Counted from the stretch's first letter, positions 26,784 to 36,136 are shown. The stretch: DNA of 64,000 nt from Cellulomonas chitinilytica (GCF_016862675.1 NZ_BONK01000006.1:124001-188000); one strand, 5' to 3'. Translations and numbers: made by a program. Notes: a model not told the origin generated them from the letters alone.

Positions 26784-28685
26784 GTGCCGTCGCCAGGGGC
26801 GTCCGCGCGCCGGGCGCCGGCGCGGGCCGGAGCGGTGCTCGTCGTGCTGCTGGTCCTGACGGTGCTCGGTGCGACCCCGGCGCAGGCGCACGCCGTGCTC
26901 GTCGGGTCGGACCCGGTCAGCGGGGCCGTGCTCGCCGTCGCGCCGGACGTCGTCACGCTGCGGTTCGACGAGGAGATCTCGGACCGGCTGAGCTCCGCGC
27001 GGCTGGTCGACGGGGGCGGCGGGGTCGTCGGCGGGACGCGGTCGCAGGTCGGGCCCGACGAGCGGGTGCTCACGCTCGCCCTGCCGGACGTCGAGCCCGG
27101 GTCGTACGGGGTGCTGTGGCAGGTGCTCGCGCAGGACGACGGGCACACGTCGTCCGGGACGCTCGTGTTCACGGTCGGGGCACCGACCGGGGCGGCCGGT
27201 CCGGTGGCGTCGTCGTCGTCGGCGCCGCGGGCGTCGGACGTGGTGCTGCGGTGGGCGCGGATCGCCGGCCTGGCGGGGCTCGTCGGGGCGTTCGCGCTGC
27301 TCGGTGTGCTGGCCGGTGGGCCGAGCCGGGTCGAGCTCGCGCCGCCGACCAGGGTGGCGGTGCGGGTCGGCCGGCGACGGATGCGGCGGACCGCGGTGGT
27401 CGCGGCGGCCTTCGGCGTGGGGGTGGCGGTCGTCGACGTCGTCGCGCAGGTGGCGCGGCTGCGGCAGCCCGGGAGCGGGTGGGCCGCGACGGCGTCCGGG
27501 CTGCTCGGCGGGACCCGGTGGGGGCACCTGTGGCTCGTGCGGGGGGCGCTCCTCGTGACGGTGCTCGTGATGCTGCTGGTCGTGCGGGAGCGTGCGACGA
27601 GCGTCGTGGCGCGGCGGGCCGCCGTGCCGGTGGCCGCCGCCGCGACGGTCGGGCTCGTCGTGGTCGAGGCGGCCGGCAGCCACGCGGCCGCGGTGACGGG
27701 TGACCCGGGGGTGGCGGTCGCGGTGGACGCGGTGCACGTGCTCGCGGCGTGCCTGTGGGTGGGGTCGGTCGGCGCACTCGCGGTGGTGCTCGGGTCGCCC
27801 GTCGGGCGTGGGGGCGGTGCGGGGCTGGTGCGGGCGTTCCGGGGGAGGTTCAGCAGGGTCGTGCTGGTCAGCGTGGGGGTGGCGCTGGCGTCGGGGCTCT
27901 ACGGCGCGGGCCGGCAGGTGCGGTCGGTCGACGACCTGGCGACGACGGCCTACGGGCGAGCGCTGCTCGTGAAGGTCGGGGTCGTCGCCGTGACGCTCGG
28001 GCTCGGGCTGGTGAACTCGACCCGTCTGCACGGTCGTGACCTGCGGCGGCCGGGTGCCCGACGGGTGGCCGGGGCTCCGCGGTTCACGCGGCGGCTCGTC
28101 GCGGTCGAGGTGGGTGCCGCCGCCGTCCTCGTGGTGGCCGTCGCGGTGCTCGTCGAGACCGCGCCCGACCGGGGGGTGGCGGCGCCGACGGCGGAGAGTG
28201 CCGTGGTCAGCGGCTCGGTCTCCGACCTCGTCGTGACCGTCACCGCCTCGCCCGGGCGGCCCGGGGTCAACGGGTTCACCGTCGTCGTCGCGAGCTCCCG
28301 ACGGCCCCCGCCGGCGCAGGTGGACGGGGTGCGGCTCGACGTCACGACGCTCGGGCGGACGTCCGTCGCGCTGCAGGAGGTCGGCGACGGTCGGTACTTC
28401 GGCACCGGCCAGGTCGACGCCGCCGGGGTGGTGGAGGTCGACGCCGTCGTCGAGCGGGCCGGTGCCGAGGTCGTGGTGCCGCTCACCTGGCACGTCGCGC
28501 TCCCGGCGGACGACGTGACGGCGGCGGGTCGGCCGCTCGCACCGTACGTCGACGGGCTCGCGCTGCTCCTGGTCGCGGCCGGGGCGGCCGCGGGGGTGCT
28601 GGTCGCCCGTCGTCAGCGCACGACCAGCGTCAGCGACACCGCGTGCGAGAGCGACCCGCTCGTGCCGGTGACCCGCACGCTGTAG
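26784..28685 (+). CDS. CopC-CopD fusion, copper-handling membrane protein
   Basis: A 633-aa protein with a signal peptide (to Ala35) followed by a CopC domain that begins with the copper-ligand histidine His36 (AHAVLVGSDP) and retains the second ligand region DDGH. A CopD domain with about eight transmembrane helices follows (150-440), with histidines in SHAAAV and DAVHVLAACLWVGS. An extracytoplasmic domain (about 460-600) and a final helix end the protein. It should bind periplasmic-side copper and move it across the membrane. It converges on, and overlaps by 73 bp, the subtilase at the end of the multicopper-oxidase operon, which makes a copper-supply role plausible. Start GTG 26784. Confidence 0.88.
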   Translation: MPSPGASARRAPARAGAVLVVLLVLTVLGATPAQAHAVLVGSDPVSGAVLAVAPDVVTLRFDEEISDRLSSARLVDGGGGVVGGTRSQVGPDERVLTLALPDVEPGSYGVLWQVLAQDDGHTSSGTLVFTVGAPTGAAGPVASSSSAPRASDVVLRWARIAGLAGLVGAFALLGVLAGGPSRVELAPPTRVAVRVGRRRMRRTAVVAAAFGVGVAVVDVVAQVARLRQPGSGWAATASGLLGGTRWGHLWLVRGALLVTVLVMLLVVRERATSVVARRAAVPVAAAATVGLVVVEAAGSHAAAVTGDPGVAVAVDAVHVLAACLWVGSVGALAVVLGSPVGRGGGAGLVRAFRGRFSRVVLVSVGVALASGLYGAGRQVRSVDDLATTAYGRALLVKVGVVAVTLGLGLVNSTRLHGRDLRRPGARRVAGAPRFTRRLVAVEVGAAAVLVVAVAVLVETAPDRGVAAPTAESAVVSGSVSDLVVTVTASPGRPGVNGFTVVVASSRRPPPAQVDGVRLDVTTLGRTSVALQEVGDGRYFGTGQVDAAGVVEVDAVVERAGAEVVVPLTWHVALPADDVTAAGRPLAPYVDGLALLLVAAGAAAGVLVARRQRTTSVSDTACESDPLVPVTRTL

Positions 28686-31249
28686 GTCCCGCGCGGTGTC
28701 GTGGTGGTCGTGCGGATCCGCAGCGTCGACGTGCCGGACGTGACGACGGGGTTCACCGAGTACGTGACCGTCGCGCCGGCGGGCAGGCCGGTAGCCGTGA
28801 GCGCGACGCCGCCGGTGAACCCGCCCTTCGGGGTGACCGTCAGGGTCGACGTGCCCGTCTGGCCGCGGGTGACCGACACGGACGTCGGGCTCGCGGCGAG
28901 CGTGAAGTCGCGCACGGGGACGACGAGCGTGAGCGCGGCGGTGTGCACGAGGCTGCCGCTGGTGCCGCGGAGGGTGAGCGGGTAGGTGCCGGCGGGTGCG
29001 GTCGTCAGGGTGGCGAGGGTCAGCAGGGACGTGCCCGCGCCGGTGACGACAGGCTTGGTGAACGTGGCCGTGCCGACGGTCGCGGGCAGGCCCGTCAGGG
29101 AGAGCGCGACGGCGCCGCCGAACCCGCTGAGCGCGCTGACGGTGGCGGTGAACGTGCCGTTCGCGCCGGCGTTGACGGTCCGCTGGGCGGGGGTGACGGC
29201 GAGGCCGAAGTCGGGCGGTGCGGTGACGACGAGCGTGAGTGCGGCCGTGCGCGTGAGGGAGCCGCCGGTCGCGGTGACCGTCAACGGGTACGAGCCGGGG
29301 GCGAGCGTCGACGTGGTCGTCACCGTGAGGGCGGAAGTCCCCGAGGCGCCGGGCACGACGACGGGGGAGAAGGCCCACGCCTGCGGGGCGGTGAGGCCGC
29401 CGAGCGTCAGCGTGACGTCACCGGCGAACCCGCTCACCGGGGTCACGGCGACCGAGTAGGCCGCGGAGCCGCCCGCGACCGTGGTGATCGACGCGGGGGA
29501 CGCGGCGACGGTGAACCCGGGCGGGGCCGGGACGACGAGCGTGACGGCGGCGGCGTGCGCGATCCCGCCGCCCGTGCCGGTGATCGTCAGCGGGTACGAG
29601 CCCGGTGGCAGGGACGGGTCGGCCGTGAGGGTGAGGGTCGACGGGCCGGACCCGCCGACCACGCGGGCAGGCGCGAACGTCGCCGTGGCCTGCGCGGCGG
29701 TGACGCCGGAGAGCGTCAGGTCGACGTCGGCGGCGAAGCCGCGCAGGGCCCCGACCTGCACGGACACCGTGGCGCTGGCGCCCGGCTCGACGGTGACGGT
29801 CGGCGGCGCCGCCGCGACGGTGAAGTCCGGCGTCGTCGCCAGCCAGTCGGCGGCCGCCGCGACGTCGAGCCGCCCGAAGCCGACGTCGTCGTCGACCCCG
29901 GGCAGCGACAGGTCGACCGCCCCGGCCTCGAGCGCGGCCTCCTGGCGGTCGGCCGAGAGGTCGGGGAACTCGTCGAGCAGCAGCGCGAGCGCACCCGCGA
30001 CGTGCGGCGCCGCGAGCGACGTGCCCTCGGTCGTCACGTACTGGCCGTACAGGTCGGTGGTGCGGACGGCGACCGCGGGGGCGGCGAACGTCGGGTCCGT
30101 GGCACCGGCGCACGCCGACGGGCCGCGTGACGACGACGCGTACATCCCGTCGGTGTCGTCCGTGCCGCCGACGGCGACCGCCTCCGGGTTGTTCGCGGGG
30201 CTGCGTACCGTCCCCGGCAGCGGCCCCTCGTTGCCTGCCGCGAACACGGGCAGGATGCCCGCCGCCCGCAGGCTGCGCAGGTCGGCCTGGAACTCCAGCG
30301 AGCAGCCGGGCGTCGACATCGTCCAGGAGTCGTTGACGACGTTCGGGGCGTCCGCCGTCGCCGGGTCGCCGTCGGGGTCGAGGAGCCACTGGAACCCGCG
30401 GTGGATCGCCGTCGACGTCGCGACGCCGCGGTCGTCGAAGATCTTCACGGCGATCCACGTCGCGCCGGGTGCCACGCCGACCGCGCTGCCGCCCGCCGAC
30501 CCGCCGACCATCACGCCGGTCGTCGCGGTGCCGTGGCCGCTCACGTCCGTCGGGGTCGTCGGGTGCTGGCCGTTCGGGTCGAACCAGCTGTTCGTGCCGC
30601 CGCGCCACGACGACGCCAGGTCGGGGTGCGTCACGTCGACGCCCGTGTCCATCGACGCGACGACGACCCCCTGCCCGGTGAACCCCTGCGCCCACATCGC
30701 CGGCGCGCCGACGCGGGCGACGTTCGGCTCCGTCGGACCGCCCGCCGCCGCCGCGACGGCCCCGAGGTCGGCCGCGTGCAGGACGACGGTGAGGTGCACC
30801 GACGCGACGTCGGGCCGCGCCGCGAGCTCGCGGACCACCGCGGGCGTCGCCCGGACGTCGACCTCGTTCGTCACCCACAACGGCAGGACGTCCGCCGCGA
30901 GGTGCTGCGCCGTGCGCGCGGCCAGCAGGTCGCGCACACCCTTCTGCGTGCGGTCGGCGTGGGTGCGCAGCGCGCGCTCGACGGCGCGCAGGCGCTGCGG
31001 GCGGCGCAGGTTGCCCAGCGGGCGGAGGTCGGCGCGGGTGGTGAGGACGACGGCGACGTCGAGGAGGTCCGTCGGGTCGGCCGCGGCGAGGCGCTGGGCG
31101 AGCTCGGGGTCGATCGGCCCGGCGCGCAACCCCGGGCCGACCGACGTCCCGACACCCGTCGCGACCGCCGCCGTCGCGCCCGGGCCGGCCGCCAGCAGCA
31201 TCGCGAGCGCCAGGCCGACGGCCGCACCCCGCCTACTCGACGACCACAT
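28613..31249 (-). CDS. Secreted subtilase (S8) with four C-terminal repeats
   Basis: An 878-aa extracellular serine protease. A signal peptide (1-28) and an inhibitor-like prodomain (to about 185) precede the S8 domain. The catalytic triad is Asp201 (MDTGVDVTHPD), His239 (SGHGTATTG) and Ser411 (GTSLAAPH), with oxyanion Asn340. From about residue 476, four tandem about 100-aa Ig-like repeats follow, each starting like DFTVAAAP or DFTLAASP and ending LPLTITGTGG or similar plus TLVV. There is no sorting signal. It is the last gene of the oxidase operon: its start overlaps the preceding gene by 17 nt, and its end overlaps CopCD by 73 nt. It may process the large secreted proteins of the operon (inference). 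Confidence 0.93.
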   Translation of the reverse strand: MWSSSRRGAAVGLALAMLLAAGPGATAAVATGVGTSVGPGLRAGPIDPELAQRLAAADPTDLLDVAVVLTTRADLRPLGNLRRPQRLRAVERALRTHADRTQKGVRDLLAARTAQHLAADVLPLWVTNEVDVRATPAVVRELAARPDVASVHLTVVLHAADLGAVAAAAGGPTEPNVARVGAPAMWAQGFTGQGVVVASMDTGVDVTHPDLASSWRGGTNSWFDPNGQHPTTPTDVSGHGTATTGVMVGGSAGGSAVGVAPGATWIAVKIFDDRGVATSTAIHRGFQWLLDPDGDPATADAPNVVNDSWTMSTPGCSLEFQADLRSLRAAGILPVFAAGNEGPLPGTVRSPANNPEAVAVGGTDDTDGMYASSSRGPSACAGATDPTFAAPAVAVRTTDLYGQYVTTEGTSLAAPHVAGALALLLDEFPDLSADRQEAALEAGAVDLSLPGVDDDVGFGRLDVAAAADWLATTPDFTVAAAPPTVTVEPGASATVSVQVGALRGFAADVDLTLSGVTAAQATATFAPARVVGGSGPSTLTLTADPSLPPGSYPLTITGTGGGIAHAAAVTLVVPAPPGFTVAASPASITTVAGGSAAYSVAVTPVSGFAGDVTLTLGGLTAPQAWAFSPVVVPGASGTSALTVTTTSTLAPGSYPLTVTATGGSLTRTAALTLVVTAPPDFGLAVTPAQRTVNAGANGTFTATVSALSGFGGAVALSLTGLPATVGTATFTKPVVTGAGTSLLTLATLTTAPAGTYPLTLRGTSGSLVHTAALTLVVPVRDFTLAASPTSVSVTRGQTGTSTLTVTPKGGFTGGVALTATGLPAGATVTYSVNPVVTSGTSTLRIRTTTTTPRGTYSVRVTGTSGSLSHAVSLTLVVR

Positions 31250-31796
31250 GCTCCACCTGCGCGTCCCCGAGCAGCACCGAGACGACGCTGCCGGGGTGGA
31301 TCCAGCCGTTCGGGTTGTCGAACACCAGGTAGTACGTGACGCCCGCGTGGAACGGCCCGCTGTGCGCGTGGTGCATGAACAGGTCGTGGACCACGAGCCC
31401 CGTGTCCTCGTCGACGAGGGCCGGCGGGGTCGCCGGGTCGTGCAGGGCGTTCGCGGTGTCGGGGTCGACCACCTGGTAGCGCAGGTCGACGAGCCCGCCG
31501 CCGCCGGTGACGACGACCTGCGTCACGCGCACGCCGCTGGCCCGGACCAGCCCGTCGGCGTCGACCGCGGGCCGTCCCCAGGACACGTCGAGCGGGTCCT
31601 CACCCGCCTCGCCCACCGCTGCGTCCGCGGTGTCGCCGGACGCCACCGACCGCGACACCCAGGTGACGACCCCGAACGCGGCCGCGGCGAGCGCGGCACC
31701 GCACAGCACGGCGAGGACGCGCACCGCGCGGCCGCGCCCGTGGGGGCTCGCGCCCGACGGGTCGGGCGTGGTCAGCGCGGGAGCCGGGCTCGTCAC
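31233..31796 (-). CDS. Membrane-anchored extracytoplasmic protein, operon member
   Basis: A 187-aa protein with a short cytoplasmic N-terminus, one transmembrane helix (about 25-47) and an exported domain of about 130 aa. The domain includes DLFMHHAHSGPFHAGVTYYLVFDNPNGWIHPGSVVSV, which contains four histidines and a methionine that could bind metal. No family recognised. It starts 7 nt after the third oxidase gene and overlaps the subtilase start by 17 nt, so it is firmly within the operon. The clustered His residues and the context suggest a role in copper delivery or oxidase assembly, but this is inference. Confidence 0.8.
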   Translation of the reverse strand: MTSPAPALTTPDPSGASPHGRGRAVRVLAVLCGAALAAAAFGVVTWVSRSVASGDTADAAVGEAGEDPLDVSWGRPAVDADGLVRASGVRVTQVVVTGGGGLVDLRYQVVDPDTANALHDPATPPALVDEDTGLVVHDLFMHHAHSGPFHAGVTYYLVFDNPNGWIHPGSVVSVLLGDAQVEHVVVE

Positions 31797-31803
31797 CGGT
31801 GGC

Positions 31804-32796
31804 TCACGGGTGGATGAACGTCAGCATCCCGCCGCCCGTCGCCGGGGTCGGGCTCGTGCCGGTCTGCGGTCCGTTGGTGACGTGGAGCTGCCGGTTGTAG
31901 AGCGGGAAGCCGTTCGGGCCGGGCGGCGGGGTCGTCGGGACGGTCGCGAGGGTGTCCTCCGTGGCACCTGCCGGGATCGTCTCGGCCGTGACGTCGACGG
32001 GCTGCGTGAGCGGCCGGGCGTCGCGGGCGACGACGTGCTGGTGCATCCCGAGCAGCGCCATCGAGGTGTTGTCGAACCCGGCGTTGACGTACCGCAGGAG
32101 CACCCGCTGGCCGGCAGCGGCCACGATCGGGGCGGTCGCCGGGTACGGCTGCCCGCCGATGAGCCACGACGTGGCGTCGTACCCGTGCAGGTCGGAGGTG
32201 TCGGGTGCGGCGTTGAACGCGGGGTCGACGGCGCTCAGGACGAGGACGGCCTCGACGTCGTACGCGGTCGCGGGGTCGTCGTAGGCCTGTCCGGCCGTGG
32301 CGGGCCGCACGAGGAGCGCGCCGTACAGGCCCATGGCCTCCTGCCGGCCGCCGTCGCCGCCGCTCTGGTACAGGTACGTGCCGGGGGCGCTCGCGGTGAA
32401 CGTGCGGGACACGGTGGCGCCGACGGCCGCGTCGGTCGGACCGGGGTCGAACGCGATGCCGGGGGCCTCGATCCGCAGGGCGTGCGGGACTTCCGCAGTG
32501 CCCGCGGGGAGCGCGTTGGTGACGGTGAGGGTCACGGTGTCGCCCTCGGTGACGGTCAGGACCGGTCCGGGGAGGCTGGGCGTGGCGGTCGAGCAGTCGC
32601 CAGGGGTCGTGGGGACGCCGAACCCCCAGATCGGGACGGCCGCGACCTCACCGGGGAGCGTGGTGGTGCCGGCCTGGGCGCACAGCGACAGGACGACGGG
32701 TGCGGCCTGCGCGGTCGACCCGACGAGGCCGACGCCGGCGACGGCCAGGGCCAGCGCGACGAGGGCCGTGGCCCTGCGGCGCGTGCGTGCGGGCAT
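31804..32796 (-). CDS. Multicopper-oxidase-like protein lacking ligand motifs
   Basis: A 330-aa secreted protein (signal peptide 1-31) with two cupredoxin domains of the multicopper-oxidase type. Where active enzymes have HxHG and HCH, it has PHALRIEA (104-111) and YLYQSGG (141-147), and the second domain has only GMHQHVV. It therefore seems to lack the copper sites. It resembles the first half of the 673-aa oxidase encoded just upstream (compare YLYESG there). ATG 32796 follows the strong site GGAGGTGG; the in-frame ATG at 32826 is less likely. A structural subunit is the likeliest role. Confidence 0.85.
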   Translation of the reverse strand: MPARTRRRATALVALALAVAGVGLVGSTAQAAPVVLSLCAQAGTTTLPGEVAAVPIWGFGVPTTPGDCSTATPSLPGPVLTVTEGDTVTLTVTNALPAGTAEVPHALRIEAPGIAFDPGPTDAAVGATVSRTFTASAPGTYLYQSGGDGGRQEAMGLYGALLVRPATAGQAYDDPATAYDVEAVLVLSAVDPAFNAAPDTSDLHGYDATSWLIGGQPYPATAPIVAAAGQRVLLRYVNAGFDNTSMALLGMHQHVVARDARPLTQPVDVTAETIPAGATEDTLATVPTTPPPGPNGFPLYNRQLHVTNGPQTGTSPTPATGGGMLTFIHP

Positions 32797-32822
32797 CGCC
32801 CACCTCCGGGTCTGGTGCGGGG

Positions 32823-34844
32823 TCATGGCGCGTCGTAGACGACGGTGAGGAGGTTGCCCCACGTCGAGAACGGGGTCGGCGAGGGGGCCGTGAACCGCTG
32901 CGTGTGCACGAGCACGCGCACCTGGCCCTTGTTCGCCCCGGTGCCGACGTAGGCGGCGGCGGGGTTCGGCAGCGTCCAGGTGGACGTGACCGCGGTCGAG
33001 CCGACGCCCTGCGGCTGCGCGGGTGGCGGCGGGAGGGTGACCCAGCCGGGCGACGTCGGCGTCGCGCAGCCCGCCGCGCCGCCGACCGTCCAGTTGCAGA
33101 TCCGGACGGTCTGCTGCGGCAGGTTCGTGGTGAGCGCGGCACACGTGCTGCCGGTGGTCGTCGCGCAGCTCGTGCCCTTGTACGTGACCTTGAGGTTCTG
33201 CGCGCCGGCGGGCAGGCCGGTGAAGCCGGCGTACCAGTCGGTCGCGAGCGCACTCACGGTGGCGTTGGTCGCGTGGGTCGCCGCGACCGTGCCGAGCTGG
33301 CCGCGGGCCACCGTCCACGTCGTCGTGCCCTGGCCGCCGGTGACGAGCAGCACCTCGTTGTCGATCCGCACGTCGTACGTGCCCGACGTCGGGAAGCCGG
33401 CCGCGGAGGCGACGGTGATCGTCGTGGCGCCCGCGGTCGTCGCGGTCGGTCTCGTCGTCGTGCGCGGGTTCAGCTGGTACGTCGCGGTGTCGTCCGCGGC
33501 GAGCGCCGTGACCGCGCCGCTCTTGAGGGTGGCGCCGACGAGCGTCGCGGACGTCGGGTAGGCCGTGCAGCCGCCCGGCGGGTCGACGCGCAGCAGCGTG
33601 CCCATGCCGCCGAAGCCCTGGTCGAAGTTCGTGAACTCGTTGAGGGCGTGCGAGTGCATCGGGAAGTACCACTCGCCGCACACGTTCTGCGAGACGGTGC
33701 CCGTGGGGAGCGTGCCCTTGCTGCCGAGGTACGGGCTGCCGCTGTAGTAGGTGTTGCCGTCCTTGAAGAACACGTTGCGGTAGTTCGGCGGGCCGACGGG
33801 CAGCGGGTGGGTGGTGGCGTTCCACTGGTCCACGTCGTCCCAGCGCAGCAGGAAGTCGGCCGTCTGCCCGGCGCCGATCGTCTCGGCGAAGTGCTCGCTG
33901 GTCGGCACCGGCCGCCCGTCCTGCGCGATCTGCGTGGTGTGGTTGCCGTGCGGGTGGAACGGGTGGTTGAGCAGCCCGGCGTTGAGCATCCGCACGAGGG
34001 CCGGCCGGGGGTTCGACGGGGTGGTGGGCTGGATGCGGACGAGCGCGCCGTACGGCTGGTTCGGGAGCTGCCCGGTGCCGTTGTCCTGCACGGTGTCGGG
34101 GAACTCGCGGCCGTTGATCGAGAAGTAGCGGTCGCGCTGCGCGTTGACGTCGTACCGCGTCGCGGTCTCGACGGCGTGGTGCAGGTCGGGGTCGATCTCG
34201 TCGAGCAGCAGCAGGTACTCGCGCGACGGGTCGAACTGCGTCCCGGTGCCGTACGCGTAGTCGGCGCCGAGCGTCGGCCGCACGACGAGCGCGCCGACCA
34301 GACCCATCTCGACCTGCTTGGCGACGTCGGACCCGCTCTCGTACAGGTAGGTGCCGGGGGAGGACGCGGTGAACGTGTACGTCACCGTGCCGCCGCCCAC
34401 GGCAGCCTCCGACGTGAGCAGCCCGGGTGTGCCGCCGGTCGCGGTCACCGCGGCGTCCTGGCCGGGGAACACGACGCCCGACGGCTCGGGCAGCGAGTTC
34501 GTGAGGGCGACGACGACGGTCTCGCCCTGGTTCGCGCACAGCACCGGCCCGGGGCTCTGGAACTTCCCGGCGTCGGGGGCGTCGCCGTTGGCGTAGCTCC
34601 ACATGAAGACGCTGTTGCCGTCGGGGGTGTCGATGTACCCGGTGCGGGCCGCGAGGTGGAACGTCCGGGTGCTGCCGACGAGGGTGCCGGGCGTGCAGAC
34701 CATGCCGGTCGGCGGGGCGCCGGGCGGCAGGGCGACGGCGGGCGGTGCGGCGACGACGAGCGCGGCCGTGAGCGTGCTGACGGCGGCCGCGACGCGTGCG
34801 GCGATGCGGTGACGGGGGTGCGGGGCCGCCGCGCGCTCAGACAT
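32823..34844 (-). CDS. Multicopper oxidase subunit with C-terminal type T2/T3 ligands
   Basis: A 673-aa secreted protein (signal peptide about 1-39). The first cupredoxin domain has lost the copper motifs (YLYESGSD near 166-173). The second has HPFHPHGNH (294-302) and MHSHALNEF (396-404), so the histidines for the T2/T3 cluster are present, but the T1 cysteine of HCH is replaced by Ser398. A unique C-terminal region (about 425-673), rich in Thr and Cys, follows. It overlaps the preceding oxidase gene by 8 nt. The motifs are complementary to those of the 425-aa oxidase, so the two may form one active site. Confidence 0.9.
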   Translation of the reverse strand: MSERAAAPHPRHRIAARVAAAVSTLTAALVVAAPPAVALPPGAPPTGMVCTPGTLVGSTRTFHLAARTGYIDTPDGNSVFMWSYANGDAPDAGKFQSPGPVLCANQGETVVVALTNSLPEPSGVVFPGQDAAVTATGGTPGLLTSEAAVGGGTVTYTFTASSPGTYLYESGSDVAKQVEMGLVGALVVRPTLGADYAYGTGTQFDPSREYLLLLDEIDPDLHHAVETATRYDVNAQRDRYFSINGREFPDTVQDNGTGQLPNQPYGALVRIQPTTPSNPRPALVRMLNAGLLNHPFHPHGNHTTQIAQDGRPVPTSEHFAETIGAGQTADFLLRWDDVDQWNATTHPLPVGPPNYRNVFFKDGNTYYSGSPYLGSKGTLPTGTVSQNVCGEWYFPMHSHALNEFTNFDQGFGGMGTLLRVDPPGGCTAYPTSATLVGATLKSGAVTALAADDTATYQLNPRTTTRPTATTAGATTITVASAAGFPTSGTYDVRIDNEVLLVTGGQGTTTWTVARGQLGTVAATHATNATVSALATDWYAGFTGLPAGAQNLKVTYKGTSCATTTGSTCAALTTNLPQQTVRICNWTVGGAAGCATPTSPGWVTLPPPPAQPQGVGSTAVTSTWTLPNPAAAYVGTGANKGQVRVLVHTQRFTAPSPTPFSTWGNLLTVVYDAP

Positions 34845-36114
34845 AGGTCTGGCTCACGACGGTCTGGGCGGGGAGCGGGTTGGCGTACACGCGGACCTCG
34901 GTCATCATCCCGCCGGCACCGGGCGGCGCACCGACGCTCGACAGCCGCCGCCAGTCCCGGTTCTTGAACCAGTAGACGTTGTACGGGCCGCGCCCGTCGG
35001 TGCCGGACGGGCGGGCGGCGTCGAACGCCGGGGCGTCGAACAGGACGTCGCGCGCCTCCCCGGGGCCGAGGTAGAGGGTGTTCGTCCAGTACGACGTGTC
35101 GACGCCGCCGCTGCGCAGCAGGGACGCGTCCTGCCCGACGACGTGCATCGGGATGCCGGGCAGCTGCATGGCGTGCTGCTGGTAGCCGAGGTTCGCGAGC
35201 CGCAGCAGGGCCCGCTCACCGGGGTTGACCTGCACGAGCGCGGAGTTCGGCTGGCTGTAGTCGACCGCGTCGTCGTAGTTCGGGTTCGGGGTCCCGATGC
35301 GCAGGGCGGCCGGCAGGGACGCCGCGTCGTTCGGCAGGACGGTCTGCGGGTACACGCGCCCGTTGAGCGTGAACCACTGCGGGTCGTAGTCGGTGGCGAT
35401 GGACTCCTGGATGTCGCGGTCGCCGTCGTGGAAGTTCTTCCACAGCTCGTTGAGCAGGATCGCGAAGTGCCGGTGGTAGCCCGTCGACCCGTCGCCGTCG
35501 TTGTACGCGAACCTGGTGAACCCGCCGACCGACGAGCCGTCCTGCGTCGGGCGCACGAACACGATGCCGGTCATGCCCATCTGCACGTGCTCCACGTCCT
35601 CGAAGTGGCAGTGGTACATGTACGTGCCCTCGCGGTGGGGGCGGTAGAAGTACGTGAGCTGCTTCGCGATCGGGACCGCGACGGACACCTCGGGGACGCC
35701 GTCGTTGAGCGGTGACGGGACGTCGAAGCCGTGCCAGTGGATGGTGTGCGAGTCGGTGAGGTCGGGCCGCTGGACCAGCCCGAGGTTCGTGAGCGTCACC
35801 TTGATGTCGTCGTCCTGCCGGAAGTCCAGCGTGGGAGCCGTGTGCTTGGCGTGGCCCTTGTACTGGGCGGTGAGCTGCGCGACGGTCAGGGCCGGGTCGA
35901 CGGGCACGAACCCGAAGATGTACAGCGGGTTCCCCTCGCGCCCGGGGACCGAGATGTACCCGTCGGTCGCGACGAGCGACAGGGACGTCGTCGCCGCGGC
36001 GGCCGGCAGCACCAGCCCACGGCCGAGCACGCCGCCCGCGACGGCCGTGCCGACGGCTCCGACGCCGACGAGCTGCAGGAACGTCCGCCGGTCGACACCT
36101 GGGCGATGCTCCAT
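34837..36114 (-). CDS. Tat-exported multicopper oxidase subunit with T1 site
   Basis: A 425-aa two-cupredoxin protein with a Tat signal (DRRTFLQLVGVGAVG, residues 8-22), suggesting export after cofactor loading or folding. Domain 1 has HTIHWHGF (123-130) and YMYHCHFEDVEHVQMGM (165-181). Thus the HxHG pair and an HCH motif with Cys169 and downstream His176 and Met179/181 fit a type-1 copper site. Domain 2 lacks HPxHxHG and shows only QHAMQLPGIPMHVV. The ATG at 36114 is preferred over GTG 36126 because GGAGGG lies just before it. It starts 22 nt after the giant protein and overlaps the next oxidase gene. Confidence 0.92.
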   Translation of the reverse strand: MEHRPGVDRRTFLQLVGVGAVGTAVAGGVLGRGLVLPAAAATTSLSLVATDGYISVPGREGNPLYIFGFVPVDPALTVAQLTAQYKGHAKHTAPTLDFRQDDDIKVTLTNLGLVQRPDLTDSHTIHWHGFDVPSPLNDGVPEVSVAVPIAKQLTYFYRPHREGTYMYHCHFEDVEHVQMGMTGIVFVRPTQDGSSVGGFTRFAYNDGDGSTGYHRHFAILLNELWKNFHDGDRDIQESIATDYDPQWFTLNGRVYPQTVLPNDAASLPAALRIGTPNPNYDDAVDYSQPNSALVQVNPGERALLRLANLGYQQHAMQLPGIPMHVVGQDASLLRSGGVDTSYWTNTLYLGPGEARDVLFDAPAFDAARPSGTDGRGPYNVYWFKNRDWRRLSSVGAPPGAGGMMTEVRVYANPLPAQTVVSQTYV

Positions 36115-36136
36115 CGGGCCCTCCACGGGACGTCCC

